Assembly (NCBI GenBank): GCA_023055425.1
Contig: JALGPY010000035.1
Coordinates: 2,099,501 to 2,163,500, forward strand
Direction of reading: 5' to 3'
DNA: 64,000 nucleotides
Source: Linanthus parryae
Taxonomy: Eukaryota; Streptophyta; Magnoliopsida; Ericales; Polemoniaceae
The position numbers were made by a program, and so were the translations under genes. This document shows, in pieces, positions 9,694-21,292 of the stretch. Position 1 is the stretch's first letter. Every line of letters begins with the position of its first letter. The notes beneath the pieces were generated by a model. It was given only the letters and a program-made list of their open reading frames with translations, made no database searches and was not told the DNA's origin.

Positions 9694-12690
9694 TGTAATA
9701 CCCGAGATTTTCCTAATTATATTTTAGAAATTTGTGAATTTTAATTAGTTATTTTTATGATGTTTTTTTTAGTTTTATAAATATTAACTTATAAATATTT
9801 ATTCATATAACATATATATATATATATACTTTTTAGTATAAAAATTAAAATGTTTATTTTATATAAACAATAATTTTATTAATTGTCGTGTGTAGCTCGT
9901 TATCACGTTTATAAATTTTCGTCGCGTTTAAAACGTTCGCCGCGAGTTAATCTCCGCCGTGCACAACTTTTTACGTGTCGAACCACCGCGTGACTTCGCG
10001 AATCCGCCACACCGTATAATTTCTCTCTCTCCCATCACATCCCTCTCCTTTCCCTTCTCTGCTTTGCTGCTTCAGCCACCGACCAGCAGCCTGACGCCCG
10101 TACCTCCCTCTGCTGCTGCAAAAACCACCCACGCCCGCCTCCTTCACCAGCTAGCTACCAGCTAGCTTCCCCTCTCAAATCAAATCAGCAGCCCTTCATC
10201 ACCCCCCTCTCTTCTATTTCTCCTCCCCTCTTCTTCTATCTACTTCACCTACATCTTCACCTGCTCTGTTTTCTTTGCCGAGACCAAACCCCGCAAACCA
10301 GCCACAACCACCACCGTGAGCCACCACTCTGCTCTCAACCCCGATCCCACCTCCATCTCTGCCTACTCTCTGTTTCTCCCCAACAACACCACCACTCCCA
10401 TCTCGCTGCTTTGTTTTTGCCGCAACAAAACAGAGCATCACAGCAACTCACCACTACCTCCAATCACCGTCACCACTCACCACCAGCATCACCCTCATCT
10501 CTCCCTCTCACTCTCGGCCTAACCCCCTCGTTGCCCCGTCGAAACAGCGGCAGAAACAACAACCGCAGCAGCAGCGGCAACGGAGGCAGTGAGCCCCGAC
10601 GGCGCCGCCGTCCTCCTCTGTTTCCGACCACCACCGCGGCTCCCCCTCTCCCTCTGCCTGCTACTGCCTCCCAATCGAACCCAGGTGCTGGAACGACCGG
10701 AGGCCAAGCTCCGATCGAACCCAGGAGCACGATTTCGCCGGAAATCTTCGACCCACTCTCCTCCTCCGTTTTCCGGTAAATTGAACCCTCTCTCGTCGAT
10801 TTATAAGCTCTAATTTCCTGCACAATCATGTATGTTTGCTTGCTTGTATGTGGGTGTGTGTGTGTGGGTGTTGAATCGGGAGGAAAACCCATTGGAGAAG
10901 ATGGTGAAATTGAATAAAAATTGTGTTGCAGGGGGGTTTTGTTGTTCAATTGGAAAGTTGGAGGCTATACTTTATCACATGTTTAAAAGTTGTTAGTGTT
11001 AGTGGGGGGTGCTTGCTGTCATTTCCTGAAACATGATATATATGTATTTATACTTGTATTTACTTTGTATTTAGTCAGTATAAATATTTATTTAATTTCT
11101 GTAAATTTATATACTAAATATAATTACAAAATAAATTAGTTTTGTAACACAAAATAAAAATAGAAATTTATGATAATTGTAAATTAGTTATGTTTCTATA
11201 TTTATATTTAGTTGTTGAAAAATAAGTTATTAAAAATATACTTTGTGTATGTTCAAGTATTTATTCGATAAAGATTATATTGTTGAAAAGATGAAATAAT
11301 TCTAAATTTCGTTTTCATTATATTACTAGTAATATTTCAATAAAGTGTACAACTTGATATTATTTTATCAACAAGTAAATTCGTTTAATTAGAATATTAA
11401 ATAGTTTTCACTCCTTAAAAATTATTGGTTAATTTTCTAAAATAAATTTGGAGTTTTATAAACACGTTGGGGGGGGTATTCGATTAGGCGCTCGCTTCCA
11501 TATCATATTAGGACATATGCATTGTCTATTTGCGATACGAACTTGTTTGTGATTAGGATTTTATGTGTATGATTGTAGAGCCTGTCTTCGACGAGCTAGT
11601 TGATCACGACGTTGTGTACGAGTAGCGGCTTAGTTAGCACTTTTGGCTCTCACGGTGAGTATTCATGCTTAGCGTTGCGTACTTATCTCCTTTCGTGTCA
11701 AGTGTGATTTTATTTCAATTCTCAAAATATACTTGTGATACATGCCTAGTTTTGTGTGCCAATTCCTTTCATGTGATACTCGTTTATATGAAAATAATTG
11801 TCGTGCTTTATTCCAAAGTTTCTAAACTTGTCGTACTCACTTTTAAATCGTCACTGTATCACTCGTTTTCAAATCGGAAAAACTAATTGTTCAAATATCA
11901 CTAAGTCAGAATTCATTAATAACGTAAAGTGAAAGAATCGCAAGTACTGGAACCAGTTGGGTCGACAGTGCTATACGCCTACGTCGTGTTACTTTATGTT
12001 ACTATCGGGTGATGATTCCCTGGGCCAGGTCCCTAAAGAGATATCAGGATAATCCCCTGGGCTCCACTGGGCTCCAGTCCCTAAACTTATTTCGGGTGAT
12101 GATTCCCTGGGTCTTAGTCCCTAAAGACATGGGACTCCGTGCGCCCCGATTCCTTTCGCCGTAGGCTGGAATCCAGCATTCTAGTACTACCCTTCTGACT
12201 TACAATCTTAAGGGGGTGTCGACACTTAAGGTCTAGTAGTTGGCTTGTATGATGACTAGCGGGATCGGAAACCCCGATCCATAACGCTTGGCAGAGAGGT
12301 CGGGTTATCAGAACCCCCTATAAGCCAGTATCATCTGTTACTATTCACCCTGGTCTCTCCTGGATACTGCGACTTAATAATATGACTTGTTTCATTCCAT
12401 GTTCGGAAACTTATGAATATATCGGTTAACGAAGCAGCTACTTGTAATAATCTTCATATTGGAATTTTCAACTTGCGAGAACTCTGATAATCGTCACTTC
12501 TACTTGTACTTATGTTTCGGAAAATAGTTCAAGTCTTTACTTAGATGTTTATACTTATACTCCGCTACTGTTCACACTATGTCAACTACAAACCCTGTAA
12601 CCTTTCTTAGCCATATGTTTTACATGCTAAGTTGTTTATTCACTCAGTTTTTTTACTGATACTCGAAAAACTGCGTCCTTGTTTCTTTTA
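9694..12690 (+). repeat. 5' LTR of T (3'-truncated)
   Basis: Collinear with the 3' LTR (14302-17574) up to CTTGTTTCTTTTA, after which it departs. It lacks roughly the last 310 bases, including the LTR end. Differences from the 3' LTR are scattered substitutions and small indels, for example an extra 'ctccactggg' block near 12061-12075 and a longer AT run near 9810-9828. It contains a C-rich segment (about 10015-10790) whose many overlapping proline/serine-rich open frames are a compositional effect. Confidence 0.88.
10015..10020 (+). promoter_or_regulatory. Putative TATA-like element, T 5' LTR
   Basis: TATAAT followed directly by a CT-rich stretch (TTCTCTCTCTCCC), a layout common in plant core promoters. 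The same is present at 14621-14626 in the 3' LTR. Position and use are inferred. Confidence 0.4.
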
Positions 12691-12713
12691 CATGCTAAGT
12701 TGTTTATTCACTC
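12618..12713 (+). repeat. 28-bp direct repeat at the T deletion junction
   Basis: A 28-base word beginning TTTTACATGCTAAG occurs at 12618-12645 and again at 12686-12713, exactly where the 5' LTR stops and the integrase region begins. The 3' LTR has it only once. It looks like a templated patch made when the deletion formed. Confidence 0.8.
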
Positions 12714-13456
12714 TGATGTTTATTCGATATAAGGGAAGGTTGTGTGTACCCCAGAAGTGTGCAGACATCAAGGAGAAGTTGATGCAGGAGGCGGATTGCA
12801 CACCTTACTCAGTGCATCCCGGAGGGGACAAGTTATACAAGGATCTGAAGATGCAATTTTGGTGGCCCAGGATGAAGAATGAAGTAGCAGAGTTCGTGGC
12901 TCGATGTCTCACGTGCTAGAAAGTAAAGTTTGAGCACAAGAGAATGGGCGGACTAGTGCAACCACTGGAAGTTCCTAAGTGGAAATGGGATGCGATCTCA
13001 ATGGATTTTGTCACGGCTCTACCAGTATCGAGGAATGGGCTGAATTCGATCTGGGTAATAGTCGACAGATTGACCAAGACGGCAAGATTCATTCCGATGA
13101 AGGACACGTGGAACATGGAACAGAGAGCAGACGCATACGTAAAGAACATAGTGCGGTATCATGGAATACCAGAATCGATAGTTTCGGACAGAGATCCAAA
13201 CTTTCTCTCTCATTTCTGGCAAGCACTTCAGGAAGCGTTGGGGACAAAGTTATGTTTCAGTACAGCCTTTCACCCAACCACAGATGGCCAAACAGAGAGG
13301 ACAATCCAGACCTTGGAGGATCTGTTGCGTGCTTGTGTCATGGATTTTCAGGGTTCATGGGTTCATAGACTACCGCTGATAGAGTTTTCCTACAACAACA
13401 GTTACCATGCCTGCATTGGGATGGCACCTCATGAAGCATTGCACGAGGAAGTGTAG
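12714..13456 (+). pseudogene. Chromovirus integrase core (partial)
   Basis: The HHCC zinc-binding region is seen as YSVHPGGDKLY, FWWPRMK and CLTC (12805-12915), but the first His of the usual E-A-H is Asp here. A TAG at 12916 follows CLTC, where family members have Gln. The catalytic core follows: [11 protein letters not shown] (first Asp), [10 protein letters not shown] (second Asp) and DGQTERTIQ (Glu), with normal DD35E spacing. TGA/TAG stops separate three open pieces (12632-12919, 12944-13456 and downstream). Integrase would join retrotransposon cDNA to chromatin. RT and everything upstream is gone. Confidence 0.9.
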
Positions 13457-14126
13457 GACTCCACTTTGCTGGAGCGACATTAGCGAGACAGTTGTACTTG
13501 GACCACAGATCATTGAGGATATGATTGACCAGGTTCGACTTATTCAGCAGAAGATGAAAGCAGCACAAGATAGGCAGAAATCATATGCAGATCAGAAAAG
13601 AAGGCCACTCGAGTTCCAAGTGGGCGATAAAGTATTTCTGAAAGTTTCACCGACCAAGGGAGTAAAGAGGTTCAACCAGAAAGGGAAGTTAAGCCCCAAG
13701 TTCATTGGACCATATGATATCGTGGAAAGTATTGGAGAGTTGGCATATAGACTGGATTTACCATCGAATCTCGGACGTGTTCACAACGTATTCCATGTAT
13801 CGCAGCTGAAGAGATACATCGCCGACAAATCCCACGTCCTAGATCCTGAACCCATAGAATTGGATGCTGCGCTAACTTACGAGGAACATCCAGTCAAGAT
13901 CTTAGACCGCAAGACGAGGGAAACACGGAACAAGAGCACCAACTTGGTCAAAGTTCTATGGACGAATCATCTGACCGAGGAAGCTACTTGGGAAACCGAG
14001 GACGAGATGAGGAATAAGTACCCGCACCTCTTCGTCCATGAGGTATTAAACGAGTTCCGGGGACGTCACTCCTCTAAGGGGGAGAGGATGCAAAACCCCA
14101 TTAATTCCTGCTATTACTTACCCTAG
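13457..14126 (+). pseudogene. Integrase C-terminus with chromodomain-like tail
   Basis: Continues the integrase after a frame change near 13455. It contains the GDKVFLKVSPTKG and LSPKFIGPYDIVE stretches (GPY/F module), then NVFHVSQLKRYI, and finally VKVLWTNHLTEEATWETE, the chromodomain-like signature of Tekay/Del chromoviruses. In active relatives this tail steers integration to heterochromatin. An open frame runs 13407-14126. Residues from about 13508 on look well conserved. Confidence 0.88.
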
Positions 14127-14301
14127 CATCTCATCTCATATAATCATGCTATCCTCATATCGTCGCATTGCATTAGTCACTTGCATCTCATGTGTTTCTT
14201 GTCTACGTGTTACTGCATTAGTATATTGGCATTTAGAGACCCGTATATTCTATTACCGCGCTCAAGCTTCGAGGACGAAGCTTAGTCCAAGGAGGGTAGG
14301 A
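14127..14301 (+). other. 3' untranslated spacer and polypurine tract of T
   Basis: Short non-coding stretch after pol. It ends CCAAGGAGGGTAGGA (14287-14301), a purine-rich primer for plus-strand DNA synthesis directly abutting the TGTAATACC LTR start. Confidence 0.8.
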
Positions 14302-17300
14302 TGTAATACCCGAGATTTTCCTAATTATATTTTAGAAATTTGTGAATTTTAATTAGTTATTTTTATGATGTTTTTTTTTTAAATTTATAAATATTAACTT
14401 ATAAATATTTATTCATATAACATATATATATATACTTTTTAGTATAAAAATTAAAATGTTTATTTTATATAAACAATAATTTTATTAATTGTCGTATGTA
14501 GCTCGTTATCACGTTTATAAATTTTCGTCGCGTTTAAAACGTTCGCCGCGAGTTAATTTCCGTCGTGCACCACTTTTTACGTGTCGAACCACCGCGTGAC
14601 TTCGCGAATCCGCCACACCGTATAATTTCTCTCTCTCCCATCACATCCCTCTCTTTTCCCTTCTCTGCTTTGCTGCTTCAGCCACCGACCAGCAGCCTGA
14701 CGCCCGTACCTCCCTCTGCTGCTGCAACAGCCACCCACACCCGCCTCCTTCACCAGCTAGCTTCCCCTCTCAAATCAAATCAGCAGCCCTTCATCACCCC
14801 CCTCTCTTCTATTTCTCCTCCCCTCTTCTTCTATATTCTTCACCTAAATCTTCACCTGCTCTGTTTTCTTTGCCGAGACCAAATCCAGCAAACCAGCCAC
14901 CACCACCGTGAGCCACCACTCTGCTCTCAACCCCGATCCCACCTCCATCTCTGCCTACTCTCTGTTTCTCCCCAACAACACCACCACTCCCATCTCGCTG
15001 CTCTGTTTTTGCCCCAGCAAAACAGAGCATCACAGCCACTCACCACCACCTCCAATCACCGTCACCACTCTACCAGCATCACCCTCATCTCTCCCTCTCA
15101 CTCTCGGCCTAACCCCCTCGCTGCCCCGTCGAAACAGCGGCAGAAACAACAACCGCAGCAGCAGCGGCAACGGAGGCAGTGAGCCCCGACGCTGCTGCCG
15201 TCCTCCTCTGTTTCCGACCACCACCACGGCTCCGCCTCTCCCTCTGCCTGCTACTGCCTCCCAATCGAACCCAGGTGCTGGAACCACCGGAGGCCAAGCT
15301 CCGATCGAACCCAGGAGCACGATTTCGCCGGAAATCTTCGACCCACTCTCCTCCTCCGTTTTCCGGTAAATTGAACCCTCTCTCGTTGATTTATAAGCTC
15401 TAATTTCCTGCATAATCATGTATGTTTGCTTGCTTGTATGTGGGTGTGTGTGGGTGTTGAATCGGGAGGAAAACCCATTGGAGAAGATGGTGAAATTGAA
15501 TAAAAATTGTGTTGCAGGGGGGTTTTGTTGTTCAATTGGAAAGTTGGAGGTTATAATTTATCACATGTTTAAAAGTTGTTAGTGTTAGTGGGGGGTGCTC
15601 GCTGTCATTTCCAGAAACATGATATATATGTATTTATACTTGTATTTACTTTGTATTTAGTAAGTATAAATATTTATTTAATTTCTTTTAATTTATATAC
15701 TAAATATAATTACAAAATAAATTAGTTTTGTAACACAAAATAAAAATAGAAATTTATGATAATTGTAAATTAGTTATGTTTCTATATTTATATTTAGTTG
15801 TTGAAAAATAAGTTATTAAAAATATACTTTGTGTATGTTCAAGTATTTATTCGATAAAGATTATATTGTTGAAAAGATGAAATAATTCTCAATTTCGTTT
15901 TCATTATATTACTAGTAATATTTCAATAAAGTGTACAACTTGATATTATTTTATCAACAAGTAAATTCGTTTAATTAGAATATTAAATAGTTTTCACTCC
16001 TTAAAATTATTGGTTAATTTTCTAAAATAAATTTGGAGTTTTATAAACACGTTGGGGGGTATTCGATTAGGCGCTCGCTTCAATATCATATTAGGACATA
16101 TGCATTGTCTATTTGCGATACGAACTTTTTTGTGATTAGGATTTTATGTGTATGATTGTAGAGCCTGTCTTCGACGAGCTAGTTGATCACGACGTTGTGT
16201 ACGAGTAGCGGCTTAGTTAGCACTTTTGGCTCTCACGGTGAGTATTCATGCTTAGCGTTGCGTACTTATCTTCTTTCGTGTCAAATGTGATTTTATTTCA
16301 AGTCTCAAAATATACTTGTGATACATGCCTAGTTTTGTGTGCCAATTCCTTTCATGTGATACTCGTTTATCTGAAAGTAATTGTCGTGCTTTATTCCGAA
16401 GTTTCTAAACTTGTCGTACTCACTTTTAAATCGTCACTGTATCACTCGTTTTCAAATCGGAAAAACTAATTGTTCAAATATCACGAAGTCAGAATTCATT
16501 AATAACGTAAAGTGAAAGAATCGCATGTACTGGAACCAGTTGGGTCTACGACAGTGCTATACGCCTACTTCGTGTTACTTTACCTTACTATCGGGTGATG
16601 ATTCCCTGGGCCAGGTCCCTAAAGAGATATCAGGATAATCCCCTGGGCTCCAGTCCCTAAACTTATTTCGGGTGATGATTCCCTGGGTCTTAGTCCCTAA
16701 AGACATGGGACTCCGTGCGCCCCAATTCCTTTCGCCGTAGGCTGGAATCCAGCATTCTAGTACTACCCTTCTGACTTACAATCTTAAGGGGGTGTCGACA
16801 CTTAAGGTCTAGTAGTTGGCTTGTATGATGACTAGCGGGATCGGAAACCCCGATCCACAACGCTTGGCAGAGAGGTCGGGTTATCAGAACCCCCTATAAG
16901 CCAGTATCATCTGTTACTATTCACCCTGGTCTCTCCTTGATACTGCGACTTAATAATATGACTTGTTTCATTCCACGTTCGGAAACTTATGAATATATCG
17001 GTTAACGAAGCAGCTACTTGTAATAATCTTCATATTGGAATTTGCAACTTGCGAGAACTCTGATAATCGTCACTTCTACTTGTACTTATGTTTCGGTAAA
17101 TAGTTCAAGTCTTTACTTCGATGTTTATACTTATACTCCGCTACTGTTCAAACTATGTCAACTACAAACCCTGTAACCTTTCTTAGCCATTCTGTTTTAC
17201 ATGCTAAGTTGTTTATTCACTTAGTTTTTTTACTGACACTCGAAAAACTGCGTCCTTGTTTCTTTTAAATTCCTCGCAGGTTTATGATTGGTTGCTTGGG

Positions 17301-17574
17301 TTAACGCGCTGGGATCATGAACACGTTCTCTAATGCAAATAGTAGATTTTAGTAATTAATCAGAGAGCTCACTTTTGATGTAAAATATTTTGTTAGACTT
17401 GGTGTCCAGTTTGGAACCAGTCACGAACGTTGTAAACTTTTATCGTAATGAATTAGTAGTTGGATGTTCCCTTTCACTTGTTTTCGGTTACCACTCCTTG
17501 TAAGAAAGGGTAAAATCCCCTGTACGGAGGGAACCAACCGGTTTCTGGCTCCTCTGGAAATCGGGGGTGTTACA
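14302..17574 (+). repeat. 3' LTR of T, 3273 bp
   Basis: Runs from TGTAATACCCGAG to GGGGGTGTTACA, so TG...CA, complete. Parts in order: AT-rich start, TATAAT (14621), C-rich segment (to about 15370), AT-rich middle, and a late block with repeated 'ttccctggg...ccctaaa' words and a GGATCGG/CCGATCC hairpin near 16837-16857. A good splice donor context (GGTGAGTAT at 16237-16245) and an acceptor (CCTCGCAGG at 17272-17280) suggest a possible leader intron, unproven. A 205-residue proline/serine-rich open frame (14565-15182) is not preserved in the other LTR. Confidence 0.9.
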
Positions 17575-17750
17575 TTAAATATGGATCTTGGCCCACTAGA
17601 AAATAAAATGATGTTTTCCACATTAATATCTTGAGGGTTATTAATCCGTAGAAAAATAGTGGGAGCTCTATTTAATAATATAGCTATTATTAAATATAGT
17701 TAATCGTTCACAAATACTAAAACTTGTGTATTTCCTTTTGTTGAATTCCA

Positions 17751-18560
17751 ATGGCAAAAAACTCATCAATTTTAACACACTCCCTAGGATATGTCCTTGT
17801 GAAGGAAAAGATTTCTGGAACCAACTTTTTAGACTGGTATAGAAACTTGAGAATTGTTCACAAGCAGGAAAAGAAACTGTACGCTCTAGAGGAGCAAGTT
17901 CCTGAAGGTCCAATAAACAATACTCCTGCAGCCCTAAAGTCGTATAAAAAACGTGTTGATGACGCTAATGATGCGGCCTGCCTAATGCTTTGCACCATGT
18001 CCATTGAGCTTCAGAAGCAACATGAGAACATGAATGTAGTCGATATGATCGAACACTTGAAGCATCTCTTCCAAGAGCTGGATAGGGTTGAAAGGTATGA
18101 AGTTTCCAAGGCATTGTTCAAATATCATCTGGCATAAGGAAACCCTGTGGGACCTCATGTAATCCGAATGATCCAGTACTCGGAGAATCTTGCACGTTCA
18201 GGGTTTCTGGTTGGCCAAGAGTTGGCCACATATCTCGTGTTGCAATTGTTGTCTGAGAGTTATGGACAGTTCATCATGAACTATAACATGAACGAGATTG
18301 TGAAACCACTGCCAGATCTACTCAATATGTTGAGTAAAACTGAGCAAAGCATCACCAAGGGTAAGGACAAATCCATAATGATGGTGCAGAAAGGAAAGGG
18401 AAAGAGGTATGCCTGTACCTCCAGGGGAAAGGGCAAGGCAGTTGTCAAACCCAAGGAACGTGCCCTTAAGTCTGTTGCTGGCATTGCCAAAGGTGTGACT
18501 GAAGGCAAGTGTCACTACTGGAGTCAGCCTGGACACTAGAGAAGTAACTGCCCAAAATAT
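17751..18560 (+). pseudogene. Copia A gag
   Basis: The ATG at 17751 gives MAKNSS..., followed by LDWYRNLRIV (gag N-terminal region), a KQHENMN stretch and the helix YGQFIMNYNMNE. It ends in a knuckle reading CHYWSQPGH, in which the second Cys is Trp, then a stop, then NCPKYVEDK. Stops at 18135 and 18537 split it. Gag would form the virus-like particle and bind RNA. The start is supported by the matching ATG in copy D (37451), preceded by the same leader. Confidence 0.85.
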
Positions 18561-19790
18561 GTGGAGGATAAGAGGCTTGGAATAGTGATTCCACCACCAC
18601 CAGGTATTTTTGTTATAGATGTCAACTTAACTCTCTCTTCATCTTGGGTATTGGATACTGGATGTCGATCTCACATTTTTCGAAATGTGCAGGGTCTAAA
18701 GAGAAGTAGAAGATTGGGTAAAGGAGAGATAGGCCCATGCGTTTGGAATGGAGCAAGAGTTGTTGCAATGGCCGTAGGCGTGTACGAGCAGTCTCTGCCT
18801 TCATGATTAGTTTTAGTATTAAATATTTGCTATTTTGTGCCTGCTATGAGCAGAAACATTATTTCTATTTCTTTTTTGGACAAGGATGGTTTTACTATTT
18901 CAATAAACAACAATTGTTGTTTCATTTATTTTGATAGTATTCACTATTGTAGTGGGAAATTATTTAATGGAATATATATCCTTGATCTAAGCAATCCTGT
19001 CTATAACATTAATACGAAGAAAATTAAAATGAAATTCAAATCATGCTTGTCTATGGCCCTGTCGTTTAGGCCATATAAACAAGAAATGTATTTCTAGGCT
19101 CCATAAGTATGGATTCCTGGACTCATTTGATTTTGAATCATACGAGACATGTGAGGTGTGTTAGTTGGAAAAAATGATAAAGTTCCCTCTCAATAAGAAA
19201 TGTGAGAGGCCTAGTGAGCAATTGGCACTCATGCATACTGGTATATGTGGAATATTTTCCACGCCTTCCAGGGGTGGTTATGTCTTCTTCATCACGTTTA
19301 ATGATGATTTAAATAGATATGGATTTGTATACCTTATGAAGGCCAAATCTAATTCCTTTGAAAAGTTCAAAGAATTCAAGAATGAAGTAGAGAAGCGGCT
19401 TGGACAAAGTAAGTCTCTAAGATCTGATCGTGGAGGGGAATACATGATCAAAGAGTATGACGGCTATCGTAGAGAGTGTGGGATATTATCCCAAATCCAC
19501 CCGGAACGCCACAGTGGAATGGCGTTTCCAAGAGAACTATATTTCATATGGTTCGATCTATGATGTGTAAAATTGATCTTCCATTATCATTTTGGGCCTA
19601 TACACTAATGTGTGCAACTTTCACCATCACCCATGTTCCATCTAAATCAGTCATGAAGACACCACATGAGATGTGGAGTGGAAGCCGTCCCACTGCGTCG
19701 TTCATGAAGATTTGGGGATGCAATGTCTATGTAAAGCGTTTACAATCAGACAAGCTAGGGCCTAAGTTGGAAAAATGAAATTTTGCGGGA
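18561..19790 (+). pseudogene. Copia A protease and integrase
   Basis: WVLDTGC at about 18640-18660 is the aspartic protease active site (D-T/S-G). The pre-integrase zinc region (about 19045-19165) is broken. The integrase core is readable from 19165: LMHTGICGIF (the first catalytic Asp is replaced by Gly in HTDVCGPF), LNRYGFVYLMKA, then LRSDRGGEY (second Asp). The core ends in a frameshift near 19500, after which SFWAYTL and the CNVYVKRL tail continue to 19778. Loss of the first catalytic Asp and several stops make it inactive. Confidence 0.85.
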
Positions 19791-21240
19791 TACCTTAAGG
19801 ATACTAAGGTATATTATTTGTACAATCCAACGGAGAACAAAGTGTTTGTTGCTCGGTCCAACTTGTTTCAAGAAGGAGATTTTGGCTCTAAAGAAGCAAG
19901 TGTGAGGACTGTAGAACTTGAAGAAGTTCAAGAATAAAAAAGCATTGATCCTACTATGGAACATAAGCAGGAACCACAAAGTAGTGAAGCAGCCTGTTCA
20001 AGTAACACAAGAACTCGTAGGTCGAGTAGAGTGCGCCAGGAGCCAAAGAGGAATGGACTTCTCGTGACTGAGTCTCGCGACACGTTGCTCATAGATGATG
20101 AGCCTACTACCTATGGAGAGGCCATTAAAGGGATGTAATCTCAAAAGTTACTTGAGGCCATGAGATCCGAGATGGAATCCATTTATACCAAAAAAAGTGT
20201 GGAGATATATGTAATTTAACCTATACTGTGAATTTAGACGGGAATTCCAATCGACCCCCTTCCGTATCATTTTTGACTTTGAGTTGAATGAATAAACATA
20301 TAAAAAAAAGATTGAAAAAATCAAAGAACAGTTCGGAACAAAGAAATGGCTGAACAAAAGTCGTATGAATTTACAAAGACTCTGTAGATAGAAGATATCA
20401 AAGTAGTTTGGACGGTTCAATAATATTTTCACTCCAATTGGATGAATGTTAGCGATGGAATAATTCTGTCATAATGCTTTAATGGAACAACCCTAAGGGG
20501 CTTGGCCCATAGGGTGCAAGTGGGTCTTCAACAAGAAGATCGACATGGATGTTAATGTGATTACCTATAAGGGCCGATTGGTGGCTAAAGGATTCAGACA
20601 GATTCATGGTATAGACTATGATGAAACCTTTTCACCTGTCTCAATAACCAAATATCTGAATCTTACTTGCTATTGCCGCTTACTACGACTATGAGATTTG
20701 ACAGATGGATGTCAAAACAGCATTCCTATATGGAATCTCCTCGAGGATGTGTACATGACACAACCTGAGGTTTTTGAAGATCCAAAGCAAGCCAACAAAG
20801 TCTATAAATTGCAATGATCCATTTATGGATTAAATCAAGCTACTAGGAGTTGGAATCGATCTTTTGATGAAGTAGTCAAAGAGTTTGGCTACATCATAAA
20901 CGAAGATGAATCTTGTGTCTACAAGAAAGTTAGTGGGAGCAATGTTGCTTTTCTGGTCTTTAATATAGATTACATACTACTCATTGTAAACGACATTCCT
21001 ATATTGCAATCTGTTAAAGATTGGCTAGCAAAGTGTTTCGCAATGAAATACTTAGGTGAAGCAGCTTATATACTTTGTATCAAGATATATAGAGATAGAT
21101 TTAGGAAGATGCTCGGCCTAAGTCAAAGTACATATATAGAAAAGGTGTTGAAATGGTTCAACATGCAAGATTCCAAGAAGGGATTCTTGCCCATGTCGCA
21201 TGCATGACCCCTTAGAAGAGTGATTGTCCTTCCAATGAGA
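19791..21240 (+). pseudogene. Copia A reverse transcriptase (split)
   Basis: The linker has SGRV-like 'SSRVRQEPKRNGLLV' (about 20013-20060). RT begins near 20150, is cut by the 266-bp insert (20211-20476) and resumes with KGRLVAKGF and [12 protein letters not shown], then a decayed QMDVKTAFLYG and IYGLNQAT. The catalytic YVDD region reads 'NIDYILL' (about 20962-20985), so the second Asp is lost. It runs to 'PIKDS..' near 21240 and ends where copy B begins, so RNase H is missing. Confidence 0.82.
20211..20476. other. Unidentified 266-bp insert in copia A RT
   Basis: Copia A reads GTGTGGA then this segment, then CTTTAATGGAAC; copies B and D read straight through. It is AT-rich, with no open frame over 94 codons and no clear terminal repeats or target duplication. 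The base style is reminiscent of plastid spacer DNA, but that is only an impression. It could be organelle-derived filler at a repaired break or a decayed small transposon. Confidence 0.6.
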
Positions 21241-21292
21241 TTGAGAATGAACACATGAGTAGGGTTCCTATGCCTAAGCCATAGGATCCATC

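Larger units (their letters stand above)
9694..17574 (+). mobile_element. Ty3/gypsy chromovirus T (Tekay/Del-like)
   Basis: Two long LTRs, both starting TGTAATACCCGAG, flank an internal remnant with integrase and a chromodomain-like C-terminus. The target duplication is tgaaa (9689-9693) / ttaaa (17575-17579), one mismatch. Copy B shows the empty site (gaagtgaaatatgaatcttgg region). The end of the 5' LTR, primer site, gag, protease, RT and RNase H are missing, replaced by a junction near 12690-12714. The LTRs look very similar to one another, suggesting a fairly recent insertion into the old copia A. Lineage is inferred from the integrase and chromodomain region. Confidence 0.9.
1886..21292 (+). 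mobile_element. Ty1/copia element A (nested, degenerate)
   Basis: Parts in order: 5' LTR (1886-3307), initiator-Met primer site, leader (3321-3954 and 8889-9693), gag, protease, integrase and RT (17575-21292). It is interrupted by a LINE, by gypsy element T and by a 266-bp insert; without these it is about 6.3 kb. RNase H and the 3' LTR are missing because copy B begins exactly inside A at 21293: copy D continues through this point without a break. It belongs to the same family as B, C and D, whose LTRs share the word GCCCTAGAGG near the start. Stops and frameshifts are frequent, so it is dead. The copia sublineage is uncertain; the RNase H of D looks Tork/TAR-like. Confidence 0.85.

Noticed and set aside
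14565..15182. 205-residue Pro/Ser/His-rich open frame in the T 3' LTR (and companions at 9959-10949)
   Set aside because: It lies inside an LTR. The homologous stretch of the other LTR breaks it into several frames, and the C-rich composition keeps all six frames open. No domain is recognised.
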